Below are positions 1 through 8,021 of a stretch of 47,756 bases of DNA, in pieces. The stretch covers positions 1 to 47,756 of the forward strand of contig CAZQXD010000033.1 in the NCBI GenBank assembly GCA_964597315.1, in the 5' to 3' direction. Made by a program: the position numbers and the translations under genes. The notes under the pieces were generated by a model. The model had not been told where the DNA came from and made no database searches. It saw nothing but the letters and a program-made list of their open reading frames with translations. Numbering within the stretch: the stretch's first letter is position 1; every line of letters starts with the position of its first letter. The stretch is from CAZQXD01 sp964597315. Its GTDB lineage: Bacteria; Pseudomonadota; Gammaproteobacteria; Competibacterales; Competibacteraceae.

Positions 1-4
1 CTGA

Positions 5-250
5 TATGCTCAGACTCCCACATCAAAGGTGGCTCACTTACAGGGGTACGGTCAGTACCTCAAACGGTACGATTTGCTATGTCAGCGACTTGTTCAGGAA
101 CAGCTATATACAGCAGCCACAGTGATTGCGGCAGAACGGAGCGCTGTGGACTCTGGTGAATATTCTCAACTTTCGTCTATGACAGGTCTCAAGTCATTTG
201 TAACTGCGTTTGCAGGACATATAGCAGCGGAGGCGGCGCGACTTGACTGA
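5..250 (+). pseudogene. C-terminal fragment of PaeR7I/XhoI-like type II restriction endonuclease
   Basis: The frame encodes a domain end with the pattern YLKRYDLLCQRLVQEQLYTAA, which lines up without gaps with my recollection of the C-terminal part of PaeR7I (SYAQRYEL.C.KLVRERLYDAA), including a preceding TP/SP dipeptide and a final GHIAAEAARLD. Family members are about 240 residues, so most of the enzyme lies outside the window. A TGA at 2-4 is in frame, so the gene may be broken here, or the frame changes just upstream; the alternative start is GTG at 29. No methyltransferase is visible. The fragment ends 6 bases before an attC-like site, so it was probably carried by an integron cassette. 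Family assignment rests on remembered alignment and is moderate. Confidence 0.45.
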
Positions 251-255
251 TAAAC

Positions 256-328
256 CGCTAACAAGGCGCTGCACTCGGACGGTAATTCCGCTGCGCTCCA
301 TTGCCGCCGGTGAGCTTGGTCGTTAGGC
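256..328 (+). repeat. integron attC-like recombination site 1
   Basis: The site starts with an R''-like CGCTAAC and ends with a perfect R' core GTTAGGC (322-328). Between them lie AAGGCGCTGCACTCGGAC and GCCGGTGAGCTTGG, complementary in part, plus an inner hairpin GGTAA/TTGCC around the loop TTCCGCTGCGCTCCA. This imperfect palindrome of about 73 bases immediately after a stop codon is the classic attC architecture. The same central loop recurs in the second site. No integrase gene is in the window. Confidence 0.8.
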
Positions 329-345
329 TTACAAAGATAAAGAAT

Positions 346-927
346 ATGTCGAAAACAAAAGCACTTAGCCTTGTTCCAGAAAATGTACTCGTTGATGGGA
401 ATAGAATCTCATATGGGGTACACGGAACAGGTCAGCCTGTCGTTTTGGTGCATGGCACACCTTCATCCTCCTACATTTGGCGAAATATTGTTCCCCATTT
501 GGTTAAAGCGGGTTTTAAAGTTCATCTCTATGATTTACTTGGGTATGGGCTATCAGAGCGTCCTTGGGATTCATCTGTAGATACATCAGTTAGTGGACAA
601 GTGCCAATTTTGAAGAAGATGCTAAAGGTTTGGGGATTAGAACACATACATCTTGTTGCGCATGATATTGGAGGTGCAATTGCACAGCGCTTTAGCATAT
701 TTGAGAGGTCATCTATTAAAAGTCTTACATTGATTGATACAGTCAGTTTCAATAGCTGGCCTTCAAAAAGAACAAACGAACAAATGCAGGCAGGACTTGG
801 CAAGTTGATAAAGAAACCTGACCCTGAACATCGTCAACACTTTGAGGAATGGATTTTATCTACAGTCCATAATAAACAGCATATTCGTGATACTTCACTT
901 CAAACCTACATTGAGTGGAGTCAGTGA
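346..927 (+). pseudogene. 3'-truncated alpha/beta hydrolase (haloalkane dehalogenase-like, Asp nucleophile)
   Basis: The product has an alpha/beta-hydrolase N-terminus: oxyanion motif VHGTPSS (35-41), then VAHDIGGAIAQ with Asp107 at the nucleophile elbow, as in haloalkane dehalogenases and epoxide hydrolases. I placed the start at ATG 346 rather than the in-frame GTG within the attC site. The protein stops at 193 residues, whereas this family is usually 270-300. The end of the cap domain and the strand carrying the catalytic His are missing, so it is probably inactive. It lies between two attC-like sites, so it is cassette-borne. The abrupt end at TYIEWSQ, 22 bases before the next gene, suggests a deletion junction inside the cassette. 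Substrate unknown. Confidence 0.7.
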
Positions 928-948
928 CACCTTACAAGAGGAAATGAC

Positions 949-1209
949 ATGAACGAATATGTAAGAGCTAAACGTCATGTGGATGTTTCTGTTGGGGAAT
1001 CAGTCAAGATAATTCGAGAGTTGCAAGCTCTTAGCCAAAATGATTTGGCTGAATTAACAGGAATTCCTCAATCTACAATTTCCGCCATTGAAAACAACCG
1101 CGTACAACTCGGTGTCGAAAGGGCAAAAGTGCTGGCCAGAGCATTGTCTTGCCATCCGGCAGTGCTTGTATTTCCTGGCTGGGAAGTAGGTGGTGAAAAC
1201 GCAGCATAA
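949..1209 (+). CDS. XRE-family antitoxin (HigA-like helix-turn-helix)
   Basis: An 86-residue protein with a Cro/cI helix-turn-helix at about 19-73: KIIRELQALSQNDLAELTG followed by the recognition helix IPQSTISAIENNRV. It resembles antitoxins of HigBA-type toxin-antitoxin pairs, which bind their own promoter and neutralise the toxin. A ribosome site AGAGGAAA precedes the ATG. No toxin gene is adjacent: the upstream frame is a truncated hydrolase, so the toxin may have been lost at the junction near 927. Its TAA overlaps the R'' box of the second attC-like site, typical of cassette genes. It could also be a solitary regulator. Confidence 0.75.
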   Translation: MNEYVRAKRHVDVSVGESVKIIRELQALSQNDLAELTGIPQSTISAIENNRVQLGVERAKVLARALSCHPAVLVFPGWEVGGENAA

Positions 1210-1323
1210 CAAATTGCTTCACTCGGACGCCCACTGCTACGTTCGTTTTTGTGCATTCCGCTGCGCTCCATTTTTGCACAAAATCTCCCTCCGCAGCGGT
1301 CGCCGGTGAACAAGGCGTTAGCG
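1204..1323 (+). repeat. integron attC-like recombination site 2
   Basis: About 120 bases from GCATAAC (1204-1210, containing the TAA of the XRE gene) to GTTAGCG (1317-1323). The outer arms CACTCGGACG and CGCCGGTGAACAAGG repeat elements of site 1. The centre is a hairpin TTTTTGTGC/GCACAAAA around ATTCCGCTGCGCTCCATT, the same loop as site 1. The R' core matches GTTRRRY less well at its end than that of site 1. Together the two sites bracket one cassette holding the hydrolase remnant and the XRE gene. Confidence 0.72.
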
Positions 1324-1351
1324 CCAAGAGGCGATCATCTTTTCAGGACTA

Positions 1352-1615
1352 ATGATGGCAAAACTTGCCAAACTGATCTAACAAATATTACAAGGCCGTT
1401 CAAATGCTGGCATTGACTTCGAGGAGTTGCGGTCATAGCTGAAGAGCCTCGGGTTCGAGGAACGTATTCGAGGCAGCCATCATATTTTTCGTCATGCTAA
1501 CGTGGAAGAACGTATAAATCTTCAGCGCGAGGGTACTAAAGAAAAACCTTATCAAGTTCGCCAAGTTCGCAGTGTTATTCTGAAATATCGGCTGGTTTAC
1601 GGATTTGCTAAGTAA
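1352..1615 (+). pseudogene. HicA-family mRNA interferase toxin, broken by two stop codons
   Basis: Reading one frame throughout gives a HicA-like product starting MMAKLAKLI and containing FEELRS, LKSLGFEERIRGSHHIF, ERINLQREG and KPYQVRQVRSVILKY, the usual HicA order. The segment RGSHHIF carries the catalytic His of these double-stranded-RNA-binding-fold RNases. TAA at 1379-1381 and TAG at 1436-1438 interrupt the frame, so no full toxin can be made. No HicB antitoxin follows; the next gene is on the other strand and its end overlaps this one by 8 bases. It lies just past the second attC-like site and may be a decayed last cassette. Confidence 0.75.
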
Positions 1616-2786
1616 CCCCGCGCAGTTCCTGAGCCAGCTCCAATAGGGAGAGAACATCCGCCTCCGGTGTGATCGGCCAGCGCTCGGCGCCGGCGGTGAC
1701 GACGAAGCCGTGGTCCGGCTCTATGTCTTCGATCGCATAGTAGAATCCCTTTTCGATTCGGGGTGCGAGGCCGCTCTTGATTTCGACCGCCCAGCGTTTG
1801 CCGCCGGGCAGGTCGAGCACGAGATCGATTTCCGCCCCGGCGGCGGTGCGGTAGAAGCTGGCCACCGTGCGTTCCGGGGCACAGCACAGCAGATTCTCGA
1901 TCACAAAACCCTCCCAACTTGCCCCGAAAACGGGATGGCCCGAAAGCTGATCGAGATCCGCCAGGCCCAACAAGGTGTGGGTAAGACCGCTGTCGCGCAC
2001 ATAGACGCGCGGAGACTTTACTAGACGTTTCTTGACGTTGCTGAAAAACGGCGGCAGTCGCCGCACCAACAACAGATCGACCAGTAGATCGACATAATTG
2101 CTCACTGTGGGCGAGGACACCGACAAGCTTGCCGCCAGCCGCGAGGCGTTGAGGGTTTGCCCTTGATTGTGGGCCAGCATGATCCACAACCGCTCCAGCG
2201 TTTGTGCCGGGATACGCGGGCCAAATTGCGGTACATCGCGTTCCAGATAGGTGCGGATGAAATTGCGCCGGTAAGCGTAGCTGTCCTCGTCACCGGCTGC
2301 CAGATAACTGTCCGGAAATCCGCCCCGCAGCCAGAGCCGCTCCAGGTCAGCACGGGTCATCGCCTCGGTTTCCAGCACATTCAAGGGCTGCATGTCGATA
2401 TACTCGATGCGTCCGGCCAGGCTTTCGCCGGACTGACGCAGCAAGTCGATGGAAGCCGAACCCAACACCAGAAAACGTCCCGTGCGTAGCCCTTTGCGGC
2501 GACCCTGATCGATAAGTCCGCGCAAGGTCTGGAACAATTCCGGCATGCGGTGAATTTCATCCAGGATGACGAGTTTTTCCTCGTTTCTGGACAGGAATAA
2601 GGTGGGATGTTTGAGCTTTTCCCGATCTTCAAACGCCTCCAGGTCGAGATAAACCGCCTGGCGTTTTTCGGCGATCTCAAAAGCCAGGGTTGTCTTACCG
2701 ACCTGGCGCGGGCCGATCAGGGCCACGGCTGCCTGCCGAGCCAATGCTCGCAGCACGGTTTGGTACACGTCGCGCTTGATCATCAT
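1608..2786 (-). CDS. AAA ATPase with DUF4143 domain
   Basis: A 392-residue ATPase of the AAA_14/DUF4143 type, widespread on mobile and accessory DNA, with no assigned function. Walker A is GPRQVGKTT (25-33), Walker B is LVILDEIH, and sensor-like LGSAS follows. The C-terminal half (about 190-390) has a winged-helix stretch and the DUF4143 core with GASWEGFVIENLL and the nuclease-like segment AEIDLVLDL...WAVEIKSG, which has a PD-(D/E)xK-like D...ExK layout. Length is normal for the family and the frame is intact. It is transcribed divergently from the small ribbon-helix-helix gene and looks like part of the accessory block beside spoT. Confidence 0.85.
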   Translation of the reverse strand: MMIKRDVYQTVLRALARQAAVALIGPRQVGKTTLAFEIAEKRQAVYLDLEAFEDREKLKHPTLFLSRNEEKLVILDEIHRMPELFQTLRGLIDQGRRKGLRTGRFLVLGSASIDLLRQSGESLAGRIEYIDMQPLNVLETEAMTRADLERLWLRGGFPDSYLAAGDEDSYAYRRNFIRTYLERDVPQFGPRIPAQTLERLWIMLAHNQGQTLNASRLAASLSVSSPTVSNYVDLLVDLLLVRRLPPFFSNVKKRLVKSPRVYVRDSGLTHTLLGLADLDQLSGHPVFGASWEGFVIENLLCCAPERTVASFYRTAAGAEIDLVLDLPGGKRWAVEIKSGLAPRIEKGFYYAIEDIEPDHGFVVTAGAERWPITPEADVLSLLELAQELRGVT

Positions 2787-2834
2787 TGCATATTAAAAAT
2801 GTTATTTTAAATTTGCAATGATGACAAACAACTT

Positions 2835-2863
2835 GTAGGGCGGATTTAGCGAAGCAGTCCACC
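2835..2863 (+). repeat. possible REP-like palindromic repeat remnant
   Basis: GTAGGGCGGATTTAGCGAAG followed by CAGTCCACC resembles the imperfect palindromes of the form TAGGGCGGAT-GCGAAGC-ATCCGCC that are dispersed in many gammaproteobacterial genomes. Only one degenerate copy is seen, between the ATPase and the antitoxin genes, so the call is tentative. Confidence 0.3.
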
Positions 2864-2896
2864 TTCCGGGTTGTGCAAATGTCTGGAGGTGTTTCC

Positions 2897-3055
2897 ATGA
2901 GTACTCTGACGATCCGTTTGCCAGAGGATACCGCCCAGCGGCTCAAACAGATCGCCCGCCACCGGGGAATGAGCGTTAACAAACGGGTCGAAGAAGCCAC
3001 TCAGGGTGACCGGGAACAGGCTCTGGGGGTTCTGGATCGGTTGGAGGAGCGTTAA
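2897..3055 (+). CDS. small ribbon-helix-helix antitoxin-like protein, probably internally shortened
   Basis: A 52-residue protein. Residues 1-29, STLTIRLPEDTAQRLKQIAR...GMSVN, match the N-terminal ribbon-helix-helix of Arc/MetJ-type antitoxins that bind DNA as dimers. The start ATG 2897 has a strong GGAGGT six bases upstream; an earlier in-frame GTG at 2873 is unlikely. The end ...GDREQALGVLDRLEE looks like the usual tail of HicB/Phd-like RHH antitoxins that end in LDRL, but the 20-30 residues normally between the two parts are absent, pointing to an in-frame deletion. No toxin is adjacent. It ends 16 bases before the end of the convergent spoT. Confidence 0.65.
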   Translation: MSTLTIRLPEDTAQRLKQIARHRGMSVNKRVEEATQGDREQALGVLDRLEER

Positions 3056-3071
3056 CGAAAAACAGTACCGA

Positions 3072-5243
3072 CTAGATTTTCCGGGCCAGCCTCAGCACTT
3101 CCGGCAACTGCCGCAATCGGCGCATCACCTGGGCCAGATGGGTGCGGTCGCGCACGGCGAGGGCCATGTTCACGGTGGTGGTGACCCCGTCGCGGCCGGA
3201 GGTGTAGATGTTTTCGATATTGGTATCGGTCCCGGAGACGGTGGTGGCGATGGTCGCCAGCACACCCCGCTTATTGGCCACATCGGCGCGGATATCCACC
3301 GGAAACTCCACTCCAATATCCTTTTCCCACTCTACTTCAAGCCACTTGTTGGGGTTTTTCTTGTAATCGGCCACGTTTTTGCAATGATCCCGGTGGATCA
3401 CCACCCCCCGGCCTGCGGACAGATAGCCGATGATGGGGTCGCCGGGTAGGGGTCGGCAGCATTTGCCGAAAGTCACCACCGTGCCCTCTGTGCCTTTTAT
3501 AAACAAGGGTTTGGAACCACCTGCGGTGTCGTTACCCGCCGTGTCGTCCTCCCTTGGCAGCAGCCGCTTGGCGATCAGGGCCGCGAGCCGGTTGCCCAAA
3601 CCGATATCGGCCAGCACATCTTCGAAGTTGGCCACTTCCAGCTCCCCCACGAGCTGTCGAATCCGTTGCGGCGGCAATTCCTGCAACCCGCTCAGGCGGC
3701 CCAGCAGGGCTTTTTCCAGTAGCCGCTTGCCCAGGATGACAGCCTCTTCCCGTTGCAGGTTCTTCAGGTAGTGGCGGATGCTGGCCCGGGCCTTGGCGGT
3801 GACCACGAAGCTCAGCCAGGCGGGATTGGGCCGGGCGGTGGGGGCGATAATCACCTCCACGGTCTGGCCGTTGGCCAGGGGGGTGCGCAGGGGCACCAGA
3901 CGCCGGTCCACCTTGGCGCCGATACAGGTGTTGCCCACATCGGAATGGATCGCATAGGCAAAATCCACGGCGGTGGCGCCACGGGGCAGTTCGATGATCT
4001 CGCCCCGGGGAGTGAACACATATACCTCGTCGGGGAACAAATCCACCTTGACGGATTCTAGAAATTCTACGGAGTTGCCGGCCCGCCGCTGCATGTCCAG
4101 CAGTTTGGACAACCATTCCCTAGCCCGCTTGTGGGCGCTGTTGCCGGGGACGCCAGGGGATTTATAGAGCCAGTGGGCCGCTACTCCGGCCTCGGACATG
4201 ATATGCATATCCTTGGTGCGGATCTGCACCTCCAAGGGCATGCCATGGGGTCCGAACAGTACCGTGTGCAGGGACTGATAGCCATTGGCCTTGGGGATGG
4301 CGATATAGTCCTTGAAGCGACCGATAATGGGTTTGTACAGGCTGTGAATCTGGCCTAGTACCCGATAACAGGTGTCCACATTGTCAACAATAATGCGTAC
4401 CGCGTAGACGTCATAGACTTCTTTGAAGGGCAAACGCTTGGCCTGCATTTTTTTGTAGATGCCCCACAGGTGCTTGCCTCGCCCCACCACCCGGGCCTTG
4501 ATCTCCACCTCCAGCAGCCGGTTGCGAATCCGGTTCTCCAACTGGCTCACCATTTCCTTGCGGTTGCCGCTCATCCGGCGCACCGCTTCGCACAGCACCT
4601 GGTAGCGCAGGGGATAAAGATATTCAAAGCCCAGGTTTTCCAGATCCAGACGCAGGGTGTTCATACCCAGCCGCCCGGCGATGGGGGCGTAGATCTCTAG
4701 GGTTTCCCGGGAAATACGGCGGCGCTTGTGGGGAGGCATGACCCCCAGGGTGCGCATATTGTGCAGCCGGTCGGCCAATTTGATCATAATCACCCGGATG
4801 TCCCGGGCCATAGCCAGGAACATTTTGCGGAAATTCTCCGCTTGGGCTTCTAGCTTGTTGCTGAATTTAATCTGGGTGAGCTTGCTGACCCCATCCACCA
4901 ATTCGGTCACTTCTTCGCCGAAGCGCTCGGCCAGTTGCTCTTTGCTGAATTTGGTGTCTTCGAGAACATCGTGGAGGATGGCCCCCATGATGGTTTCGTG
5001 ATCGAAGCGCACCTCGGCGAGAATCACGGCCACGGCGATGGGATGAAAAACATAAGGCTCGCCGCTTTTTCGGTACTGGCCCTGATGAGCCTCGGCGGAG
5101 AAATAGCAGGCCTGGCGGATGGACTCTACCTGCTGGGACTCTAAATAGGTGGACAACAGGGCGCATAGTCCCTGGACCCGTTGATCAAGGGCCTGGGTCC
5201 AGTCGGTAGATGGTGTTTCCTGAAGTGCTTCCGCCTGGGTCAT
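3072..5243 (-). CDS. spoT: bifunctional (p)ppGpp synthetase/hydrolase SpoT
   Basis: A 723-residue RelA/SpoT homologue that makes and degrades the alarmone (p)ppGpp in the stringent response. The N-terminal HD hydrolase domain is intact (HP at 67-68, then ILHDVLEDT with His91-Asp92), unlike RelA, which has lost it. The synthetase domain follows with RFKDYIAIPKANGYQSLHT and EVQIRT. Then come the TGS domain (VYVFTPRGEIIELPRGATAVDFAYAIH), the helical/zinc-finger region with CCRPLPGD, and a C-terminal ACT domain. Length is typical. It is the last gene of gmk-rpoZ-spoT, 69 bases after rpoZ. The usual downstream neighbour (for example recG) is replaced by the accessory block. Confidence 0.97.
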   Translation of the reverse strand: MTQAEALQETPSTDWTQALDQRVQGLCALLSTYLESQQVESIRQACYFSAEAHQGQYRKSGEPYVFHPIAVAVILAEVRFDHETIMGAILHDVLEDTKFSKEQLAERFGEEVTELVDGVSKLTQIKFSNKLEAQAENFRKMFLAMARDIRVIMIKLADRLHNMRTLGVMPPHKRRRISRETLEIYAPIAGRLGMNTLRLDLENLGFEYLYPLRYQVLCEAVRRMSGNRKEMVSQLENRIRNRLLEVEIKARVVGRGKHLWGIYKKMQAKRLPFKEVYDVYAVRIIVDNVDTCYRVLGQIHSLYKPIIGRFKDYIAIPKANGYQSLHTVLFGPHGMPLEVQIRTKDMHIMSEAGVAAHWLYKSPGVPGNSAHKRAREWLSKLLDMQRRAGNSVEFLESVKVDLFPDEVYVFTPRGEIIELPRGATAVDFAYAIHSDVGNTCIGAKVDRRLVPLRTPLANGQTVEVIIAPTARPNPAWLSFVVTAKARASIRHYLKNLQREEAVILGKRLLEKALLGRLSGLQELPPQRIRQLVGELEVANFEDVLADIGLGNRLAALIAKRLLPREDDTAGNDTAGGSKPLFIKGTEGTVVTFGKCCRPLPGDPIIGYLSAGRGVVIHRDHCKNVADYKKNPNKWLEVEWEKDIGVEFPVDIRADVANKRGVLATIATTVSGTDTNIENIYTSGRDGVTTTVNMALAVRDRTHLAQVMRRLRQLPEVLRLARKI

Positions 5244-5312
5244 TGGGCGGTTCCGGGGCTATGGAACCGACAGGCGACCCCCATGGTCGCCAAGGTTCGC
5301 GCCAAAGAGCAT

Positions 5313-5582
5313 TTAATCAGTCTGCTCCGGGATATGGCTTGCCTCCGGCAGCGGCAGTTCTTCCCGGGCCTCGCGCTCCCGAGCCAGCTTGCGGATGGTG
5401 GCGGGATCGATTTTGTTCTCGGCCATCTCCCGCAGCGCCACAACAGTGGGTTTGTCGTTTTCCCAAGGCACCTTGGACTCCATGCCCATGGCGAGTTGGC
5501 GGGCGCGCTTGGAAGCAACCAAGACCAGTTCAAAGCGATTTTCGACCTTATCCAAACAATCTTCTACGGTAATACGGGCCAT
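5313..5582 (-). CDS. rpoZ: RNA polymerase omega subunit
   Basis: An 89-residue protein with the omega signature MARITVEDCLDKVENRFELVLVASKRARQL and the following PTVVALREMAENKI. Omega binds the beta-prime subunit, helps assemble the polymerase and contributes to one of the ppGpp sites. The position between gmk and spoT is the conserved gammaproteobacterial arrangement and ties it to the stringent response. Length is normal. Confidence 0.97.
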   Translation of the reverse strand: MARITVEDCLDKVENRFELVLVASKRARQLAMGMESKVPWENDKPTVVALREMAENKIDPATIRKLAREREAREELPLPEASHIPEQTD

Positions 5583-5655
5583 TATCGGGACAACTCCAGA
5601 ACGAGGCTAAGGATTATTAGAGTATGGGCAACCCAGTGTATCTATAAACAATCGG

Positions 5656-6273
5656 TTATGCCAATAAACCGCGAATTAGTTCGCGCTGGCGCAGAATCTG
5701 TATCTCCCGGCGCTGGCGGTTGGCCACGAAAATGGATCGCAGCGCGTCCAGGGCGGCGTCGAAATCGTCGTTGACAATCAAATCATCAAATTCCTGGTAG
5801 TGGGAAATCTCCGCCACCGCTGCCTTCATGCGCCGCTCGATCACCACCGGATCGTCCTGGCCCCGGGCCTTGAGGCGGTTGCGCAGGGCCTCCAGGGAGG
5901 GGGGTAGCAGAAACACACTCCGGCAACCGGGAATCCGGCTCCGCACCTGCCGGGCGCCCTGCCAGTCGATTTCCAGGACCACATCGGCGCCCAGTTCCAG
6001 CCGCTCCAGCACAGCGTCGCGGCTAGTGCCGTAACGATTGCCAAACACGTCGGCGTATTCCAGAAACACACCCCGATCTACCAGATCCTGAAACCCGGCG
6101 TCATCCACGAAATGGTAATGCACCCCATCCTGCTCCCCCGGGCGCCGAGGCCGGGTGGTGTGGGAGACCGACTGCTCCACTCCTGGCGTGGTTTCCAGAA
6201 GACGCCGAACCAGGCTCGTCTTGCCACCTCCTGAAGGGGCGGCGATGATATACAGGGTTCCCGTTGCGGTCAT
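5656..6273 (-). CDS. gmk: guanylate kinase
   Basis: A 205-residue guanylate kinase that converts GMP to GDP with ATP. The P-loop is APSGGGKTS near the N-terminus, followed by the GMP-binding segment SVSHTTRPRRPGEQDGVHY and the DVVLEIDWQGARQVR stretch of the CORE/LID region. Length matches E. coli Gmk. It is the first gene of gmk-rpoZ-spoT; its enzyme is a target of (p)ppGpp in several bacteria, which fits the grouping. The gene yicC, often upstream, is not present. Confidence 0.97.
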   Translation of the reverse strand: MTATGTLYIIAAPSGGGKTSLVRRLLETTPGVEQSVSHTTRPRRPGEQDGVHYHFVDDAGFQDLVDRGVFLEYADVFGNRYGTSRDAVLERLELGADVVLEIDWQGARQVRSRIPGCRSVFLLPPSLEALRNRLKARGQDDPVVIERRMKAAVAEISHYQEFDDLIVNDDFDAALDALRSIFVANRQRREIQILRQRELIRGLLA

Positions 6274-6350
6274 GCTGGACGGCTCCGAAGTCTAAGATGG
6301 CGTGACGTGTGTAGGTTGTCATTTTAACGTGATTTAACAATCCCTTCCCT

Positions 6351-6586
6351 ATGGATTTTGACTGGTTTGCGACCGCCCTGCCCGCCACCCTCGGCGTGAA
6401 ACAACGCGCCCTGGCGCCGCAGGCGGGCGGTCATGGAGCGGCTTGAAAAAGCGCCGCGCCGCCCATAACCGTCTATTCGATAGGCTGGCCCAACTCAAGG
6501 CCGCTTTGGGGACCAGCCTGGGTTACTTCCAGGTGCTATGGCACAAGCTGCTGTCCCTGATCCAGGCCCCTGTTGCCGCGCTATGA
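6351..6586 (+). pseudogene. broken small reading frame in the gmk/aminotransferase gap, unrecognised
   Basis: The 323-base gap between gmk and the aminotransferase has no intact gene. From ATG 6351 a frame reads MDFDWFATALPATLGVKQRALAPQAGG. After a one-base shift near 6430 another continues LKKRRAAHNRLFDRLAQLK and then TSLGYFQVLWHKLLSLIQAP to the stop at 6584-6586. The amphipathic, Arg/Lys-rich sequence looks protein-like and could be the tail of a decayed transposase, but I do not recognise the family. It may be chance. Confidence 0.25.
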
Positions 6587-6596
6587 ATCAGAACGC

Positions 6597-7940
6597 TCAC
6601 GGCAGCTCAACGATGGCATCCCCGAGCGCGTTCACGAGCCTGTCGATCTCCTCTGCCTCGACCACGAACGGCAGACCGAGCTGGATCGTGTCCCCGCCAT
6701 AGCGCACATAAAAGCCCTTCTGCCAGCACTTCATGGCGATTTCGTACGGACGGCGCGCCGGTTCCCCAGGGTAGCTCTCGATCTGCAAGGCGGCGGCCAG
6801 GCCATAATTGCGAATATCGCTGATATAGCGCGTGCCCTTTAGACTGTGCAGAGCGTCCTCGAGGATCGGCGCCATCTCCCGTACCCGCTCGATCAGCCTG
6901 TCCCGTTCAAGAAGTTCCAGGGTCGCCAATCCAGCGGCGCAAGCCACCGGATGGCCCGAATAGGTATAGCCATGGGGCAGCTCCAGCAGATAGTCGGGAC
7001 CGCCTTGTTCCATGAAGGTCTGGTAAATCTCGCCCTTGACGACCACCGCGCCCATCGGCACGGCGCCATTGGTTAGCTGCTTGGCGAAGTTCATGATATC
7101 CGGCGTTACGCCGAACGCCTCGGCGCCGGTCATGGAACCCATACGCCCGAAACCGGTAATCACCTCGTCGAAGATCAACAGGATATCGTGCTGATCGCAA
7201 ATCTCGCGCAGGCGCTGCAAATAGCCCACCGGCGGCGGAATCACACCGGCGGAACCGGCCAGGGGTTCGACGATCACGGCGGCAATGTTCGAGGCATCAT
7301 GTAATGCGATCAGCTCCAGCAGCTCCTCGGCAAGCTCCTGGCCTTTTTCCGGCATGCCGCGGCAGAACGCATTTTCCTTCAGCAGCGTATGGGGTAAATG
7401 ATCGGCATCCACGCCCTGGCCGAACAAGCTGCGGTTAGCGCCAATTCCGCCAAGACTGAAGCCGCCGAAGTTGACCCCGTGATAGCCCTTGGCCCGACCG
7501 ATCAGCTTGGTCTTGGTGGCTTTACCTTTTTTACGCCAATATCCGCGAGCGATCTTTAGGGACGTATCGGCACTTTCGGAGCCGGAATCGGTGAAGAACA
7601 CATAATCGAGTCCTTCGGGCGTCAACTCGCGGATGCGATAGGCCAGCTCGAAGGCTTTGGGATGGCCGTATTGAAAGGCCGGCGCATAGTCCAGTTCGCG
7701 CAACTGCCGTGAAACAGCCTCGGCGATCTCGGGCCGGTTGTGACCGGCGCCGCAGGTCCAAAGGCCAGAGAGACCGTCAAAAATGCGACGGCCATCGGCT
7801 GCCTTATAGTAGCAACCCTCGGCGGCGACGATGATGCGTGGGTCTTGCTTGAACTGGCGGTTGCCCGTGTAGGGCATCCAATAGGCGTCGATTTGTTCTG
7901 GACGCAAGCCTGCTGTGCGAGAAAAATCTGGATCGGACAT
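6597..7940 (-). CDS. class-III omega-amino acid:pyruvate-type aminotransferase
   Basis: A 447-residue PLP-dependent transaminase of fold type I, class III. It has the aromatic start AYWMPYTGNRQF, the cofactor-phosphate loop DSGSESADTSLK (118-129), Asp258 in IFDEVITGFGR and the Schiff-base Lys287 in MNFAKQLTNGAVPMG. The closest named group is the omega-amino acid (beta-alanine):pyruvate aminotransferases, which move a terminal amino group to pyruvate. The substrate cannot be decided from the sequence. The gene is monocistronic or paired with the upstream AMP-ligase, separated by about 80 bases. No truncation is seen. Confidence 0.88.
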   Translation of the reverse strand: MSDPDFSRTAGLRPEQIDAYWMPYTGNRQFKQDPRIIVAAEGCYYKAADGRRIFDGLSGLWTCGAGHNRPEIAEAVSRQLRELDYAPAFQYGHPKAFELAYRIRELTPEGLDYVFFTDSGSESADTSLKIARGYWRKKGKATKTKLIGRAKGYHGVNFGGFSLGGIGANRSLFGQGVDADHLPHTLLKENAFCRGMPEKGQELAEELLELIALHDASNIAAVIVEPLAGSAGVIPPPVGYLQRLREICDQHDILLIFDEVITGFGRMGSMTGAEAFGVTPDIMNFAKQLTNGAVPMGAVVVKGEIYQTFMEQGGPDYLLELPHGYTYSGHPVACAAGLATLELLERDRLIERVREMAPILEDALHSLKGTRYISDIRNYGLAAALQIESYPGEPARRPYEIAMKCWQKGFYVRYGGDTIQLGLPFVVEAEEIDRLVNALGDAIVELP

Positions 7941-8021
7941 GTGGCTACCCTTTCTGCTGTTAGCTTGCGATACACGATGCTTCTAATTCTCGCACCACAT
8001 TCAAGCCAGATAAATGATCTT

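Noticed and set aside
1710..2024. Open frame on the plus strand opposite the AAA ATPase gene
   Set aside because: Shadow of a well-supported gene; its translation has no motif.
6536..6552. TGGCAC motif as a sigma-54 promoter
   Set aside because: The -12 GC is not at the required spacing.
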